This document shows positions 17,485 to 25,939 of a stretch of DNA of 64,000 nt, piece by piece (position 1 is the first letter of the stretch; every line of letters starts with the position of its first letter). This DNA comes from GCA-002282575 sp964606405 (GTDB taxonomy: Bacteria; Pseudomonadota; Gammaproteobacteria; Thiomicrospirales; Thiomicrospiraceae). The DNA is taken from contig CAZSGH010000010.1 of NCBI GenBank assembly GCA_964606405.1, positions 1 through 64,000 of the forward strand. The letters run 5' to 3'. The notes under the pieces are model-generated. The model made no database searches and was not told the origin of the DNA. It saw only the letters and a list, made by a program, of their open reading frames with translations. Position numbers and translations under genes: made by a program.

Positions 17485-19006
17485 CTTTACTATCGACAAC
17501 CATCGCCATACGACGCGACATGGTAACGGGAACACGCAACTGCTGCCCTACTTTTAAGGTGCTTTTTTCCGTTAAACTATTAGCGCGAGCTAAGTAAGCA
17601 ACGCTGGTACCGTGACGCTCTGCGATACTGGCTAAGCTATCGCCTTTTACCACATTCAGTTTGGCATAAACCACACCTGGTTCTGGCTGTACTTGCACAA
17701 AGCCAACCAAGCCTTTGGTAATCGATGCTGCCATCTTCTGTTGATATTGCGTATCTTGTAGTAATTTATCTTGCTGTGGATTAGAAATAAACCCCATCTC
17801 GACTAAAACAGAAGGCATATCGATATTTTTCAGCACCACAAAATTGGCTGCCTGTACATGATTGTGCTGAAGTTTAATGCCTGTTTTTTTCAATCCTTTC
17901 TGCATAAAGTCTGCTAGCTTATGACTATCATCAATAGAGGACTCCATAGCTAACTTGCCAATTTGATTGGCGAGCTTTTCATTCCAAGGCTCTAGCCCAG
18001 AAGACTGACTGTCGGCGCTATTTGAATGTGCGGCCACAAATTTCGCCAATTGAGATGTTGCACCATTCCATGACATGACATAAAAAGAAGCACCGCTAAT
18101 TTTACTGTCTTTATAGGTATCAGCGTGCAGAGAAATAAAGATATCTGCACCCATTTCTCGTGCCAAACGAGGGCGTTTACCCAAAGGAATAAAGAAATCT
18201 TCATCGCGCGTTAATACGGCACGCATACCCGGCTGAGCATCAATTTGTTGCTTCAGTGCTTTTGCCATTGCCAAGGTTAAATCTTTTTCTAGCGCACCAC
18301 TAGCGCTCGTTGCGCCAACATCCTTGCCACCATGCCCTGCATCAATCGCCACAACCAAAGCGCGAGTCCCCTTAAAGGGCTGTACACTTAACGATTCAGA
18401 TACTGCAACGACTTCTGGTGCTGACTTGGCAAGATCGCTTTGTGCATTTTTGGTGAGTTGCGTCATGGCTATCGTAGGTTTAGCCGTTTGTGCTAATAAG
18501 GCATTCTCGACCACAATGGCAGGAATTGGTGCTGGCGATATCACTGGCTTCACTTTTGCCACTACCGCAGTAGGTGCAACAGGATTTTCTTTCTTTGCCA
18601 CAGTGACAACCGGAGCACGTACTACCGATACTGGTTCTAAATCAACCAACCAACGCGCCGACTGTTCTCCTTTGGCAGGAATACGCTTGGTAGCAACAAT
18701 ACGCATGGCTTGCTTTAATTGGGTACGAACGACTAGCTTGTCTGAATCAGCGTGAATTTTGATTTTGCCCAATGCTTGAGCCTTCAATGCCATCAAACTA
18801 GCGGGCAAACTGGTTTGCACATGTGCTGTCTGCATAACCAGTTCGTTACCATCAATCGCAACCGACCAATTCAAACCAACATCAGAAACCAACACCATGC
18901 GACTTTGACGATCCGTCTCGCCTGTACGCACGTCCAACAATTGCGCAGCCGTTGCTGTCTGCGCAATGAAACAGGTCGCCAAAATAAATCGTATGATGTT
19001 GTTCAT
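17480..19006 (-). CDS. N-acetylmuramoyl-L-alanine amidase (AmiB/AmiC type) with LysM
   Basis: This is a periplasmic zinc amidase that cleaves septal peptidoglycan during daughter-cell separation. ATG 19006 follows a strong GGAGGG site and opens a signal peptide (MNNIIRFILATCFIAQTATA). Domains are AMIN (about 21-125), a Pro/Val/Lys-rich linker, Amidase_3 (about 217-436) with zinc ligands His225, Glu240 and His294 and catalytic Glu403 (LVEMGF), and a C-terminal LysM (about 448-493). The LysM and the neighbourhood favour AmiB over AmiC. The gene follows tsaE by 14 nt. Confidence 0.94.
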   Translation of the reverse strand: MNNIIRFILATCFIAQTATAAQLLDVRTGETDRQSRMVLVSDVGLNWSVAIDGNELVMQTAHVQTSLPASLMALKAQALGKIKIHADSDKLVVRTQLKQAMRIVATKRIPAKGEQSARWLVDLEPVSVVRAPVVTVAKKENPVAPTAVVAKVKPVISPAPIPAIVVENALLAQTAKPTIAMTQLTKNAQSDLAKSAPEVVAVSESLSVQPFKGTRALVVAIDAGHGGKDVGATSASGALEKDLTLAMAKALKQQIDAQPGMRAVLTRDEDFFIPLGKRPRLAREMGADIFISLHADTYKDSKISGASFYVMSWNGATSQLAKFVAAHSNSADSQSSGLEPWNEKLANQIGKLAMESSIDDSHKLADFMQKGLKKTGIKLQHNHVQAANFVVLKNIDMPSVLVEMGFISNPQQDKLLQDTQYQQKMAASITKGLVGFVQVQPEPGVVYAKLNVVKGDSLASIAERHGTSVAYLARANSLTEKSTLKVGQQLRVPVTMSRRMAMVVDSKG

Positions 19007-19020
19007 AAATCCCTCCGCAA

Positions 19021-19497
19021 CTAGGACAGATTTTCTATCTGCTCTAGCAACCTTGCTCCGTTTTCTGTGTTGGCGACACAAACAATTTGTCTATTTTCGC
19101 CACTGAGTTTCAGTGTTAATGCTAAGTCTGCATTGGGTAACCACCCATCGCCTTTACTTGCCCACTCAATCAAGCAAATGTTATGCCAAAACAAATCACG
19201 CAACCCCAGATACTCCAATTCTTCGGCATCAATAAGACGATATAAATCGAGATGATGAACACTACAGGTTGCCAGCTGATAGGACTCAATCAGAGAAAAC
19301 GTGGGGCTGCGCACACGCGCACTGGGCAATAACGACTGAATAAAACCTTGGCTAAAGGCTGTTTTTCCTGCGCCCAATTGTCCTTCTAATGTGATTAATA
19401 CACCACGATCGGCACAAGCCTGATAACATACACGTGCAATTTGGGCTGCAATCCCCTGTGTTTGCTCAACGGACGAAGATAACCATTGGACCTGCAT
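19021..19497 (-). CDS. tsaE: tRNA threonylcarbamoyladenosine biosynthesis ATPase TsaE
   Basis: TsaE is a P-loop ATPase that supports TsaB/TsaD in making t6A37 on ANN-decoding tRNAs. The Walker A sequence GQLGAGKT is near residues 40-47, followed by SPTFSLIESY and HHLDLYRL. I choose ATG 19497 (MQVQWL) with an AAGGGTG ribosome-binding site upstream; GTG 19503 is an alternative. Its start codon shares bases with the divergent queG start. It leads the amidase-mutL-miaA-hfq series. Confidence 0.93.
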   Translation of the reverse strand: MQVQWLSSSVEQTQGIAAQIARVCYQACADRGVLITLEGQLGAGKTAFSQGFIQSLLPSARVRSPTFSLIESYQLATCSVHHLDLYRLIDAEELEYLGLRDLFWHNICLIEWASKGDGWLPNADLALTLKLSGENRQIVCVANTENGARLLEQIENLS

Positions 19498-20620
19498 GAA
19501 CACACCCTTAAAAACAAAAACAGAATACCGTGATTATACCCGCTTAGCCGAACAAATTCGCCAGTGGGCACAAACCTTAGAACTAACCATTGGTTTTGCA
19601 TCGCCAGATATTCCCGCACATCATCGCCAGCAACTCAGCGACTGGTTAGCTGCAGGCTATCACGGCGAGATGACTTTCTTCACGCGCAACCAAGCAGCAC
19701 GCCATGATCCAACACAACTTCAGCCCGACACCTTATGCATTATCAGCGCTCGCCTCAACTATTGGCATCAAGAAAGTGCATCGACACAAGCGACACTGAA
19801 CAACACCAACATTGGCTACATATCGCGTTATGCACTCGGACGTGACTACCATAAGGTATTACGCCAAAAACTAAAGCAATTGTGTCAAAAAATAGAAACT
19901 GAAATTGGTGCTTTTAGTTGGCGTCCTTTCACCGATAGCGCTCCGATCATGGAACACGCACTCGCGGAACAAGCAGGTTTGGGATTTATTGGTAAAAATA
20001 CACTATTAATTCATCCTGAAGCAGGATCAACATTTTTCTTGGGCGAAATACTCTGTAATTTGCCCTTACCAAGCGATAAGCCTAGCGAAAAATGCGGTTG
20101 TGGTCCTTGTACGAATTGTTTAACCGACTGCCCAACTGGGGCAATCATTGCCCCATTCACCGTCGATGCCAGACGTTGCATCAGTTACCTGACCATCGAA
20201 TACGATGGCAGTATTGATGAGAGTCTGCGCCCATTAATGGGCAATCGAATTTATGGCTGCGATGATTGTCAGCTTACTTGTCCGTGGAATAAGTTTTCAC
20301 AAACAACACAAACGGAAGATTTTTCCATCAGGCATCTGCTAGACAAGCAACCACTATTAACACTATGGCAATGGTCGGAAACGACGTTTTTAGCCAAAAC
20401 AGAAGGCAGCCCCATCCGTCGCATTGGTTATGAAAAATGGCGACGCAACTTAGCGATTGCCTTGGGCAATGCGCCACAAAGCCCAGAAACATTACTGGCG
20501 TTAGAGCAAGCCCTAGCAGCATCTAGCAAGCTGGTCAAAGAACATATTGAGTGGGCAATCAATCAACAAAAAAGCAAAAGATTGATTCATATTCCTGTTA
20601 TAACACGTTATTTTAGATAA
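19496..20620 (+). CDS. queG: Epoxyqueuosine reductase QueG
   Basis: QueG is a cobalamin- and Fe-S-dependent enzyme that reduces epoxyqueuosine to queuosine in tRNA. The catalytic RPFTD motif has Asp147. Two [4Fe-4S] clusters are encoded by Cys202/205/208/212 and Cys228/255/258/262, and the C-terminal region is HEAT-like. The length of 374 is typical. It is transcribed divergently from tsaE, a common pairing. tgt and queA lie within 5 kb, so three queuosine genes are in the window. Confidence 0.95.
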   Translation: MNTPLKTKTEYRDYTRLAEQIRQWAQTLELTIGFASPDIPAHHRQQLSDWLAAGYHGEMTFFTRNQAARHDPTQLQPDTLCIISARLNYWHQESASTQATLNNTNIGYISRYALGRDYHKVLRQKLKQLCQKIETEIGAFSWRPFTDSAPIMEHALAEQAGLGFIGKNTLLIHPEAGSTFFLGEILCNLPLPSDKPSEKCGCGPCTNCLTDCPTGAIIAPFTVDARRCISYLTIEYDGSIDESLRPLMGNRIYGCDDCQLTCPWNKFSQTTQTEDFSIRHLLDKQPLLTLWQWSETTFLAKTEGSPIRRIGYEKWRRNLAIALGNAPQSPETLLALEQALAASSKLVKEHIEWAINQQKSKRLIHIPVITRYFR

Positions 20621-20683
20621 AAATTAATCATACAAATACTATTCTGCCACGCTTTTATAACTTTAAAGAAGCTTAACCAACCG

Positions 20684-20713
20684 TGTATAAATCTGCATAA
20701 ATTTATTTATACA
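20684..20713. promoter_or_regulatory. Inverted repeat upstream of the persulfide dioxygenase gene (possible operator)
   Basis: Perfect 9-bp arms TGTATAAAT (20684-20692) and ATTTATACA (20705-20713) are separated by 12 AT-rich bases, 153 nt before the dioxygenase ATG. The 246-nt queG-dioxygenase spacer holds no gene. ArsR-family regulators of persulfide dioxygenases bind AT-rich palindromes, but I see no regulator gene here, so function is only suggested. Confidence 0.4.
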
Positions 20714-20866
20714 GACAAGCCCTAATACCGAGTTACTCAAGCTGGAAATATTATTGCCTCTCTGCTGCCGCCACAAGCCATAAATAAATTCTATACCCAA
20801 ATATCTTTATCTTATCGCAATAAACATTTATATTACACAAAACAGAACAAAACAAGGAATAAAACC

Positions 20867-21571
20867 ATGTCTCACGGTCAAACAAATCTCAATATTCGTC
20901 AACTCTTCGATTACGAAACGTGGACTTACACCTATTTATTGTGGGATGACGTCACAAACGAAGCAGCAATTATTGATTCGGTATTAGAACAAAAAGAACG
21001 CGATTTAACACTCATTCAGCAACTAGGGCTAACCCTAAAATACAGCATGGATACCCATATTCATGCTGACCATATTACCGCCAACGGTCCTTTGCGCCAA
21101 GCAACGGGGTGCGATATTGTACTGCATGAGCATTCTTGCTCGGCTTGCGCCAGCATATTAGCGAAAGATGGCGATGTCTTTATGCTCGGTGACAATTCCA
21201 TCACTATTTGGCATACGCCAGGACATACCAACAACGACATCAGCTATGTCATCGATGGCGCTGTCTTTAGCGGTGATACCATGCTCATCCGCGATTGTGG
21301 TCGTACCGACTTTCAGCTTGGCGACACAAAAGCCATGTACAACTCACTTCATCGTTTACTGGCCCTGCCCGACAACACCATTGTTTACCCAGGTCACGAC
21401 TATAAAGGCTTTACTAGCAGCAGTATTGGCGAAGAAAAGCAGTTCAATACACGCGTTGGCAATGGTAAATCATACGATGATTTCAAACACATGATGGACA
21501 ATTTAAACTTGCCCAACCCTCGCCGCATTGATGTCTCTGTGCCTGGTAATATGGCTTGCGGCATGATTTAA
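20867..21571 (+). CDS. ETHE1-like persulfide dioxygenase (metallo-beta-lactamase fold)
   Basis: The protein is a non-haem iron dioxygenase that oxidises glutathione persulfide to sulfite, using the metallo-beta-lactamase fold. The metal-binding THIHADH is at 63-69 and is followed by His120 (TPGH), Asp137 (FSGD) and His177 (YPGHDY). The ETHE1 signature CGRTDFQ is at 144-150. Length is 234. An AAGGAA site precedes the ATG. It stands alone between queG and tgt, with repeat copy 6 after it. A glyoxalase II role is less likely because of the CGRTDFQ signature and the YPGHDY form of the last metal site. Confidence 0.9.
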   Translation: MSHGQTNLNIRQLFDYETWTYTYLLWDDVTNEAAIIDSVLEQKERDLTLIQQLGLTLKYSMDTHIHADHITANGPLRQATGCDIVLHEHSCSACASILAKDGDVFMLGDNSITIWHTPGHTNNDISYVIDGAVFSGDTMLIRDCGRTDFQLGDTKAMYNSLHRLLALPDNTIVYPGHDYKGFTSSSIGEEKQFNTRVGNGKSYDDFKHMMDNLNLPNPRRIDVSVPGNMACGMI

Positions 21572-21595
21572 CGGAACCGCTTAATCACAAAAAAA

Positions 21596-21737
21596 CACTA
21601 AAAACCCAATGGGTAGGAGGTCTGAAGGAAGGGGTTGTTGAAAACAGCATGTAACAAATTCATTAAACCCATTCCTTCAGCTAAAAAACAAACAGGGAAA
21701 GTCTAAAAACGAGCGAAGCGACATTTTTAGAGGTTCC
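21596..21737 (+). repeat. Dispersed structured intergenic element, copy 6 (closest to consensus)
   Basis: The copy reads CACTAAAAACCCAATGGG, GGAGGTCTGAAGGAAGGGG, CAGCATGTAAC, CCCATTCCTTCAGC and GTCTAAAAACGAGCGAAGCG, with a final TTTTTAGAGGTTCC. The 5' CTAAAAAC can pair with the 3' GTTTTTAG-like arm as an alternative to the local terminal hairpin. It ends at the first base of the tgt stop complement. Confidence 0.9.
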
Positions 21738-22855
21738 TACATTTCATCCAACGCATCAACACCCATCGCCTGCTCAGCGTAAAACTGCTCGACAAACGCA
21801 TCAAAACGATTTTCATCTAATGCAGTACGAATATCTTGCATCAGCTGCTGATAATAATGCAGATTATGAATACTGGCTAAACGCGCCCCCAACATTTCAC
21901 CTATTTTATCAAGATGATGCAAATAACCGCGCGAAAAGCTTTTGCACGCTGCACAGGTGCAATGTGGGTCTATCGGACGCGTATCTTTTTTATAGCGTGT
22001 GTTACGCAATTTAATCACACCACGACGGGTAAAAATATGACCATTACGCGCATTACGTGTTGGCATCACACAATCGAACATATCCGCACCGCGTTTCACT
22101 GCCTCAACTAAATCCTGCGGTTTACCAATACCCATCACATAACGAGGTTTATCACTCGGCAACTGATGCGCTGTATGGTCGAGCACACGAATCATGTCTT
22201 CTTTTGGTTCACCAACCGATAATCCACCGATGGCGTAACCATCAAAACCAATATCTACCAGTCCTTTTAATGACACATCGCGCAAATCTTCGTACATACC
22301 ACCTTGAACAATGCCGAATAGCGCCCCCGTACCCTTATATGACTCGCGCGAACGCGCAGCCCAACGCAAGGATAACTCCATCGAAAACTTCGCTTCTGCA
22401 TGGGTAGCTGGATAAGGCGTACACTCATCGAAAATCATCACGATATCCGAGCCTAATACCGTTTGAATATGCATCGACTCTTCTGGACCAATAAACACCT
22501 TAGCCCCATCAACAGGCGATTGAAACTTAACACCCTGCTCGGTGATTTTGCGCAACTCACCCAAACTAAATACCTGAAAACCACCCGAGTCGGTCAAAAT
22601 AGGACCTTGCCAACCCATAAAGTTATGCAACCCACCAAACTCACTAATCACTTCGAGTCCTGGACGCAAAAACAAATGAAAGGTATTACCTAACAGAATG
22701 TGAGCACCTAAGGTTTTGACTTCTTCTGGATCTAAGCCTTTAACCGCACCGTATGTACCTACAGGCATAAAAGCAGGGGTTTCCACCACACCACGATCAA
22801 ACACCATGCGTCCACGACGCGCCTTACCTTGCTGGTTTAATAATTCAAATTTCAT
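21737..22855 (-). CDS. tgt: tRNA-guanine transglycosylase
   Basis: Tgt exchanges guanine 34 for preQ1 in Asp, Asn, His and Tyr tRNAs. The catalytic regions TDSGGFQVFSLG and GGLSVGEP are present, and the C-terminal zinc site CTCAACKSFSRGYLHHL supplies three Cys and one His. The 372-residue length is normal. It lies downstream of queA and a lipoprotein gene, with repeat copy 7 between. No yajC/secD follows it here, unlike in many gammaproteobacteria. Confidence 0.97.
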   Translation of the reverse strand: MKFELLNQQGKARRGRMVFDRGVVETPAFMPVGTYGAVKGLDPEEVKTLGAHILLGNTFHLFLRPGLEVISEFGGLHNFMGWQGPILTDSGGFQVFSLGELRKITEQGVKFQSPVDGAKVFIGPEESMHIQTVLGSDIVMIFDECTPYPATHAEAKFSMELSLRWAARSRESYKGTGALFGIVQGGMYEDLRDVSLKGLVDIGFDGYAIGGLSVGEPKEDMIRVLDHTAHQLPSDKPRYVMGIGKPQDLVEAVKRGADMFDCVMPTRNARNGHIFTRRGVIKLRNTRYKKDTRPIDPHCTCAACKSFSRGYLHHLDKIGEMLGARLASIHNLHYYQQLMQDIRTALDENRFDAFVEQFYAEQAMGVDALDEM

Positions 22856-22872
22856 ACTTATTCTTTTGAAAG

Positions 22873-23016
22873 CCTCTAAAAACCCAAAGAGATGGGGGTC
22901 TGGGGGAAGGGGTTAAAAGTAATGACAGATAAACTGGTTAGAAATCCCCTTCCTCCAGCTAACAACCACTTGAGAACACTATAAAATGCACTCAGTGCAG
23001 CTTTATAGTGGTTCCC
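22873..23016 (+). repeat. Dispersed structured intergenic element, copy 7
   Basis: The copy carries CCTCTAAAAACCC, GGGGTCTGGGGGAAGGGG, CCCCTTCCTCCAGC and a terminal hairpin with ACTATAAA and TTTATAGT arms around GCAC-TCA-GTGC, fully compensated relative to consensus. Its last bases encode the final codons and the TAA of the adjoining lipoprotein gene. Confidence 0.88.
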
Positions 23017-23590
23017 TTAATTGAATGTGAGCCACATCGCCCAAAATCATGTTCATATCAGCAACCGTTGGCGGCTCAACAAACTGCGCCCAGCCTGTTG
23101 CACTAAAACAGGTCAACTGATAGATGAGCGGCTGACGTTCAGAAACCAAACGGATTAGCGTCGCCGCTTGAGTCAGACGTGGCTGATCGCCAAATCGACC
23201 AGAACCAGATGGATAGACAGGCGAACCAAAGCCTCCCAGACCAAAGGTTACGCCCATTCCCATATCCGTACCACCATAAAGTCCAAAACCGCTGCTCACA
23301 TCACCACGACGACGCGCTATGTCTGCGAGCTTAAAGGCATCTGGCATAATCGACTGGGTTTGCTCACTCACCTGCCATGACTCAAACACACAGACAGGAT
23401 CACGACTATCTGCTTGCGTCACAATTTGACCTGCCTGAACAAAAACACGCGCTGAACCCGAAGCAATCGTTAATTGCTTCGACAGCACGACCTTGCCTAA
23501 GTTGGCATCCGGAGCTTGCGGCGGAAAAGGGGCTGTAGAACATCCCAGCAAAGACAGAGCAATCAACCCCAACAACGAAAACTTTAGCAC
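23003..23590 (-). CDS. Putative lipoprotein of unknown function
   Basis: This is a 195-residue protein with a signal peptide and lipobox (SLLGC, Cys17). The mature part has the pattern SGSARVFVQAGQI...CVFESW, seen in short gammaproteobacterial lipoproteins without a named function. It is followed by a Gly-rich section (about 100-130) and a final domain containing LIRLVSERQPLIYQLTCFS. GTG 23590 overlaps the queA stop by 7 nt with AGGAG 6 nt ahead, so it is coupled to queA. The last codons (Arg-Glu-Pro-Leu-stop) come from repeat copy 7, suggesting that the C-terminus was reset by the element. Confidence 0.75.
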   Translation of the reverse strand: MLKFSLLGLIALSLLGCSTAPFPPQAPDANLGKVVLSKQLTIASGSARVFVQAGQIVTQADSRDPVCVFESWQVSEQTQSIMPDAFKLADIARRRGDVSSGFGLYGGTDMGMGVTFGLGGFGSPVYPSGSGRFGDQPRLTQAATLIRLVSERQPLIYQLTCFSATGWAQFVEPPTVADMNMILGDVAHIQLREPL

Positions 23591-24645
23591 CCTTCACTCC
23601 TCACGCCAGTCTCCTCACATCGAGTCAACAACATGGCATCACCATAACTAAAAAACCGATACCCAGCAGCAATCGCATGCTGATATGCCGCACGAATAGG
23701 CTCATACCCCGCAAAGGCACTAACCAACATCAACAAAGTCGATTGCGGTAAATGAAAATTCGTTACCAGAGCATCGACCACTTTGAACTGAAACCCTGGA
23801 GTAATAAAAATATCCGTTTCACCCGAAAATGGCACAAGAACGCCCGACAATGCGGCTGTTTCTAAGGCACGAACAACGGTGGTACCCACAGCAACCACGC
23901 GCCCACCAGCAGCCTTCGTTCGTGTAATTTTCTCTACCAATTCCGCTGACACATGAACCCGTTCAAAATGCATTTTATGCTCACTAATGGTCGCCACCTT
24001 GACAGGTTGAAAAGTCCCCGCACCGACATGCAAGGTTAAGGTTTCAGTTTGCACCCCTTTGGCACGAATCGAATCCAACAAATCATCACTAAAATGCAAC
24101 CCCGCTGTGGGTGCTGCTACCGCACCTGCCTCTTGTGCAAATACCGTCTGATAGCGTGTTTTATCACTCAACTCATCACTGCGTTCGATATAAGGCGGCA
24201 AAGGTAAATGCCCGATGCGTTCTAAAAAGTCAAAAGGTGACTCATCCGTCAACCACTCAACAAGGAATAAGGCATCTTCACGCCCTAATACGCGCACCTG
24301 AATACCGCCATCAAGTAATAACACACTCTCTGATGCTGGCTTTTTACTCACGCGCAGATGAACCAAAGCACGCTGATTCTCCAGTAATCGCTCAATCAGC
24401 ATCTCGAAGCGACCACCGCTTGATTTTTGCCCAAATAAACGCGCAGGAATCACGCGTGTATTATTCAGCACCAACAAATCATTAGGCAGCAGCTGTCCCA
24501 ACAAAGCAGCGAATGTTTCATCTCGGCGCTCACCTTGACAAGGCACAACCAATAATCGGCTAGACGTTCTATTCTCTAGTGGATACTGAGCAATTAAAGT
24601 TTCTGGCAACTCATAATCAAAGTCACTAACAGCCCACTCACGCAC
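23584..24645 (-). CDS. queA: S-adenosylmethionine:tRNA ribosyltransferase-isomerase
   Basis: QueA transfers the ribosyl part of SAM to preQ1-tRNA to make epoxyqueuosine. The N-terminal SDFDYELPETLIAQYPL and the VLNNTRVIPARLFG, AAPTAGLHFS and THLPQS-like NFHLPQSTLLMLVSAFAG motifs are typical. Length is 353. GTG 24645 is preceded by GGGAAG. It precedes the lipoprotein gene and then tgt, forming the queuosine cluster. Confidence 0.96.
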   Translation of the reverse strand: MREWAVSDFDYELPETLIAQYPLENRTSSRLLVVPCQGERRDETFAALLGQLLPNDLLVLNNTRVIPARLFGQKSSGGRFEMLIERLLENQRALVHLRVSKKPASESVLLLDGGIQVRVLGREDALFLVEWLTDESPFDFLERIGHLPLPPYIERSDELSDKTRYQTVFAQEAGAVAAPTAGLHFSDDLLDSIRAKGVQTETLTLHVGAGTFQPVKVATISEHKMHFERVHVSAELVEKITRTKAAGGRVVAVGTTVVRALETAALSGVLVPFSGETDIFITPGFQFKVVDALVTNFHLPQSTLLMLVSAFAGYEPIRAAYQHAIAAGYRFFSYGDAMLLTRCEETGVRSEGC

Positions 24646-24686
24646 AGAAATGACTTCCCAATAAAATTTTAATGCACATAATAAAA

Positions 24687-25094
24687 TTAACGCTGCTTCG
24701 AACCATAAATCGTTAAGCTATGCCAAGACAAGTCATAGCCTTTTTCCTGCGCAATCACCTTGATTCGATCTTCAATAATCGGATCAACAAACTCTTCTAC
24801 CGCACCAGAACCTAAACAAACGATATGATCGTGATTGTCACCCGTATCCAGCTCAAACGTAGAAATATTGTTCTCGAAACTTAAACGACGCACAATGCCC
24901 GCGGCTTCAAACTGAGTTAACACCCGATAAACCGTTGCCAAGCCAACTTCTTCATTCTGCTCAATGAGAATGCGATAGACATCCTCTGCTGTTAAATGAT
25001 GGCGCTCACCAGCACCCTCCAGAATTTCTAAAATTTTCAATCTCGGCAAGGTTACTTTTAGCCCGACTTTTCTCAGATCTGCTGTCTGTTTCAT
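24687..25094 (-). CDS. fur: Ferric uptake regulator Fur
   Basis: Fur is an iron-responsive repressor. The winged-helix segment LTAEDVYRILIE and GLATVYRVLTQFEAAG are present. Metal ligands HH32-33, Glu81, HDH 88-90, Glu108 and His125 are present. Only one cysteine remains (Cys93, CLGSG); the second Cys of the usual CxxC and the C-terminal Cys pair are absent, as in pseudomonad-type Fur. The length of 135 is short but normal for that type. It is divergent from bamE, with a sigma70-like promoter immediately upstream. Confidence 0.95.
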   Translation of the reverse strand: MKQTADLRKVGLKVTLPRLKILEILEGAGERHHLTAEDVYRILIEQNEEVGLATVYRVLTQFEAAGIVRRLSFENNISTFELDTGDNHDHIVCLGSGAVEEFVDPIIEDRIKVIAQEKGYDLSWHSLTIYGSKQR

Positions 25095-25121
25095 GCAAAA
25101 CTTCCTTGTTTATGGCAATCG

Positions 25122-25150
25122 AATATACTTTGATGTATAGTTTATCCCAA
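25122..25150 (-). promoter_or_regulatory. Predicted sigma70 promoter of fur
   Basis: On the minus strand TTGGGA (25150-25145), a 17-bp spacer and TATATT (25127-25122) lie about 30 nt before the fur ATG, which has an AAGGAAG site. The 102-nt fur-bamE gap must also hold the bamE promoter, which I could not place. No convincing Fur box was seen. Confidence 0.6.
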
Positions 25151-25196
25151 TATGAATGACTAAACTACCCAACACACCGAATAGGCACCCTTCTCA

Positions 25197-25502
25197 ATGA
25201 TTCGTTTACTAATTACTACACTGATACTGATTACCTTAACCGCCTGCGTCAATGCGCATCGCATTCGTGTCGATCAAGGCGTCTTAATTGAACCTGAAAC
25301 CTTGCAATACTTGCAAAATGGTCTTACCCAAGATCAAGTTCGCAAGCTTATCGGACCGCCTGCCAATGTATCATCATTTAAACCCAATCGTTGGGAGTAT
25401 GTTTTTCATTCTAGCGATGCCAACTTCCAAACTGACAAAGTCAAAAAGTTGATTATTGAATTCGATACTAAAGGCTACCTAACCAGCTGGTCTCAATCTT
25501 AA
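25197..25502 (+). CDS. bamE: Outer membrane assembly lipoprotein BamE
   Basis: BamE is a small lipoprotein of the BAM complex that inserts beta-barrel proteins. The signal peptide ends in LTAC (Cys17). The SmpA/OmlA fold is evident from LQNGLTQDQVRKLIGPP and the later WEYVFHSS. Length is 101. The gene is divergent from fur, the standard gammaproteobacterial arrangement. The TAA is followed at once by the hairpin of repeat copy 8. Confidence 0.95.
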   Translation: MIRLLITTLILITLTACVNAHRIRVDQGVLIEPETLQYLQNGLTQDQVRKLIGPPANVSSFKPNRWEYVFHSSDANFQTDKVKKLIIEFDTKGYLTSWSQS

Positions 25503-25640
25503 GTCTCAAACCCCGCTTAGCTTGTTTGAGACCTTACAACTTTGTTTTTGCTGAAGAAAGGGTTTTAACTCAGTGGACTACATGTCTCTTTAACACCCCT
25601 TCCTCCAGACTTCCGACCCATTAGGCTTTTAGAGCATTCC
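25503..25640 (-). repeat. Dispersed structured intergenic element, copy 8
   Basis: Minus-oriented copy directly after the bamE stop. The terminal hairpin has arms GTCTCAAAC and GTTTGAGAC, replacing the usual CTAAAAA/TTTTTAG but perfectly paired, around a CGCTTAGCT core. Then come TTTGCTGAAGAAAGGG, a CATGTCTC centre and CCCTTCCTCCAGAC. It fills the bamE-rnfH gap. Confidence 0.85.
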
Positions 25641-25648
25641 ATCTTCAC

Positions 25649-25939
25649 TCAAACCGCATTTTCAGCAGCTTTTCGTCTTCTTGCTTCCTTAGGATCATTA
25701 ATAAGTGGTCGATAAATTTCAATACGATCACCAGACTTCAGTGTCTGTGATAACTTAACCGCCTTACCAAAAATACCCACTTTGCCATCGGCTATTTGCA
25801 AGTCTGGCACTTGCCCATGAATTTTAGACGCAACCAACACTTCACCAACAGTAGAACCAAGCGCAACCTGCTCTTCAACAATAATTTGTTGATGCGGCAA
25901 GGCATACACGATCTCGACGGTTATCATATTATTTTCCAT
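25649..25939 (-). CDS. rnfH: RnfH family protein (ubiquitin-like fold)
   Basis: This is a 96-residue UPF0125/RnfH protein with a ubiquitin-like beta-grasp fold. ITVEIVYALP, IGIFGK-like VGIFGKAV and GDRIEIYRPLINDPKEARRRKA are family signatures. Its function is uncertain. From ATG 25939 it overlaps the ratA stop by 11 nt; ATG 25927 (MITVEIVYAL), with GGAAAA upstream, would avoid the overlap and is a real alternative. The ratA-rnfH order beside smpB is standard. Confidence 0.92.
   Translation of the reverse strand: MENNMITVEIVYALPHQQIIVEEQVALGSTVGEVLVASKIHGQVPDLQIADGKVGIFGKAVKLSQTLKSGDRIEIYRPLINDPKEARRRKAAENAV

Noticed and set aside
25095..25196. Fur box autoregulating fur
   Set aside because: The fur-bamE gap has AT-rich partial palindromes but no convincing match to the GATAATGATAATCATTATC-type operator.
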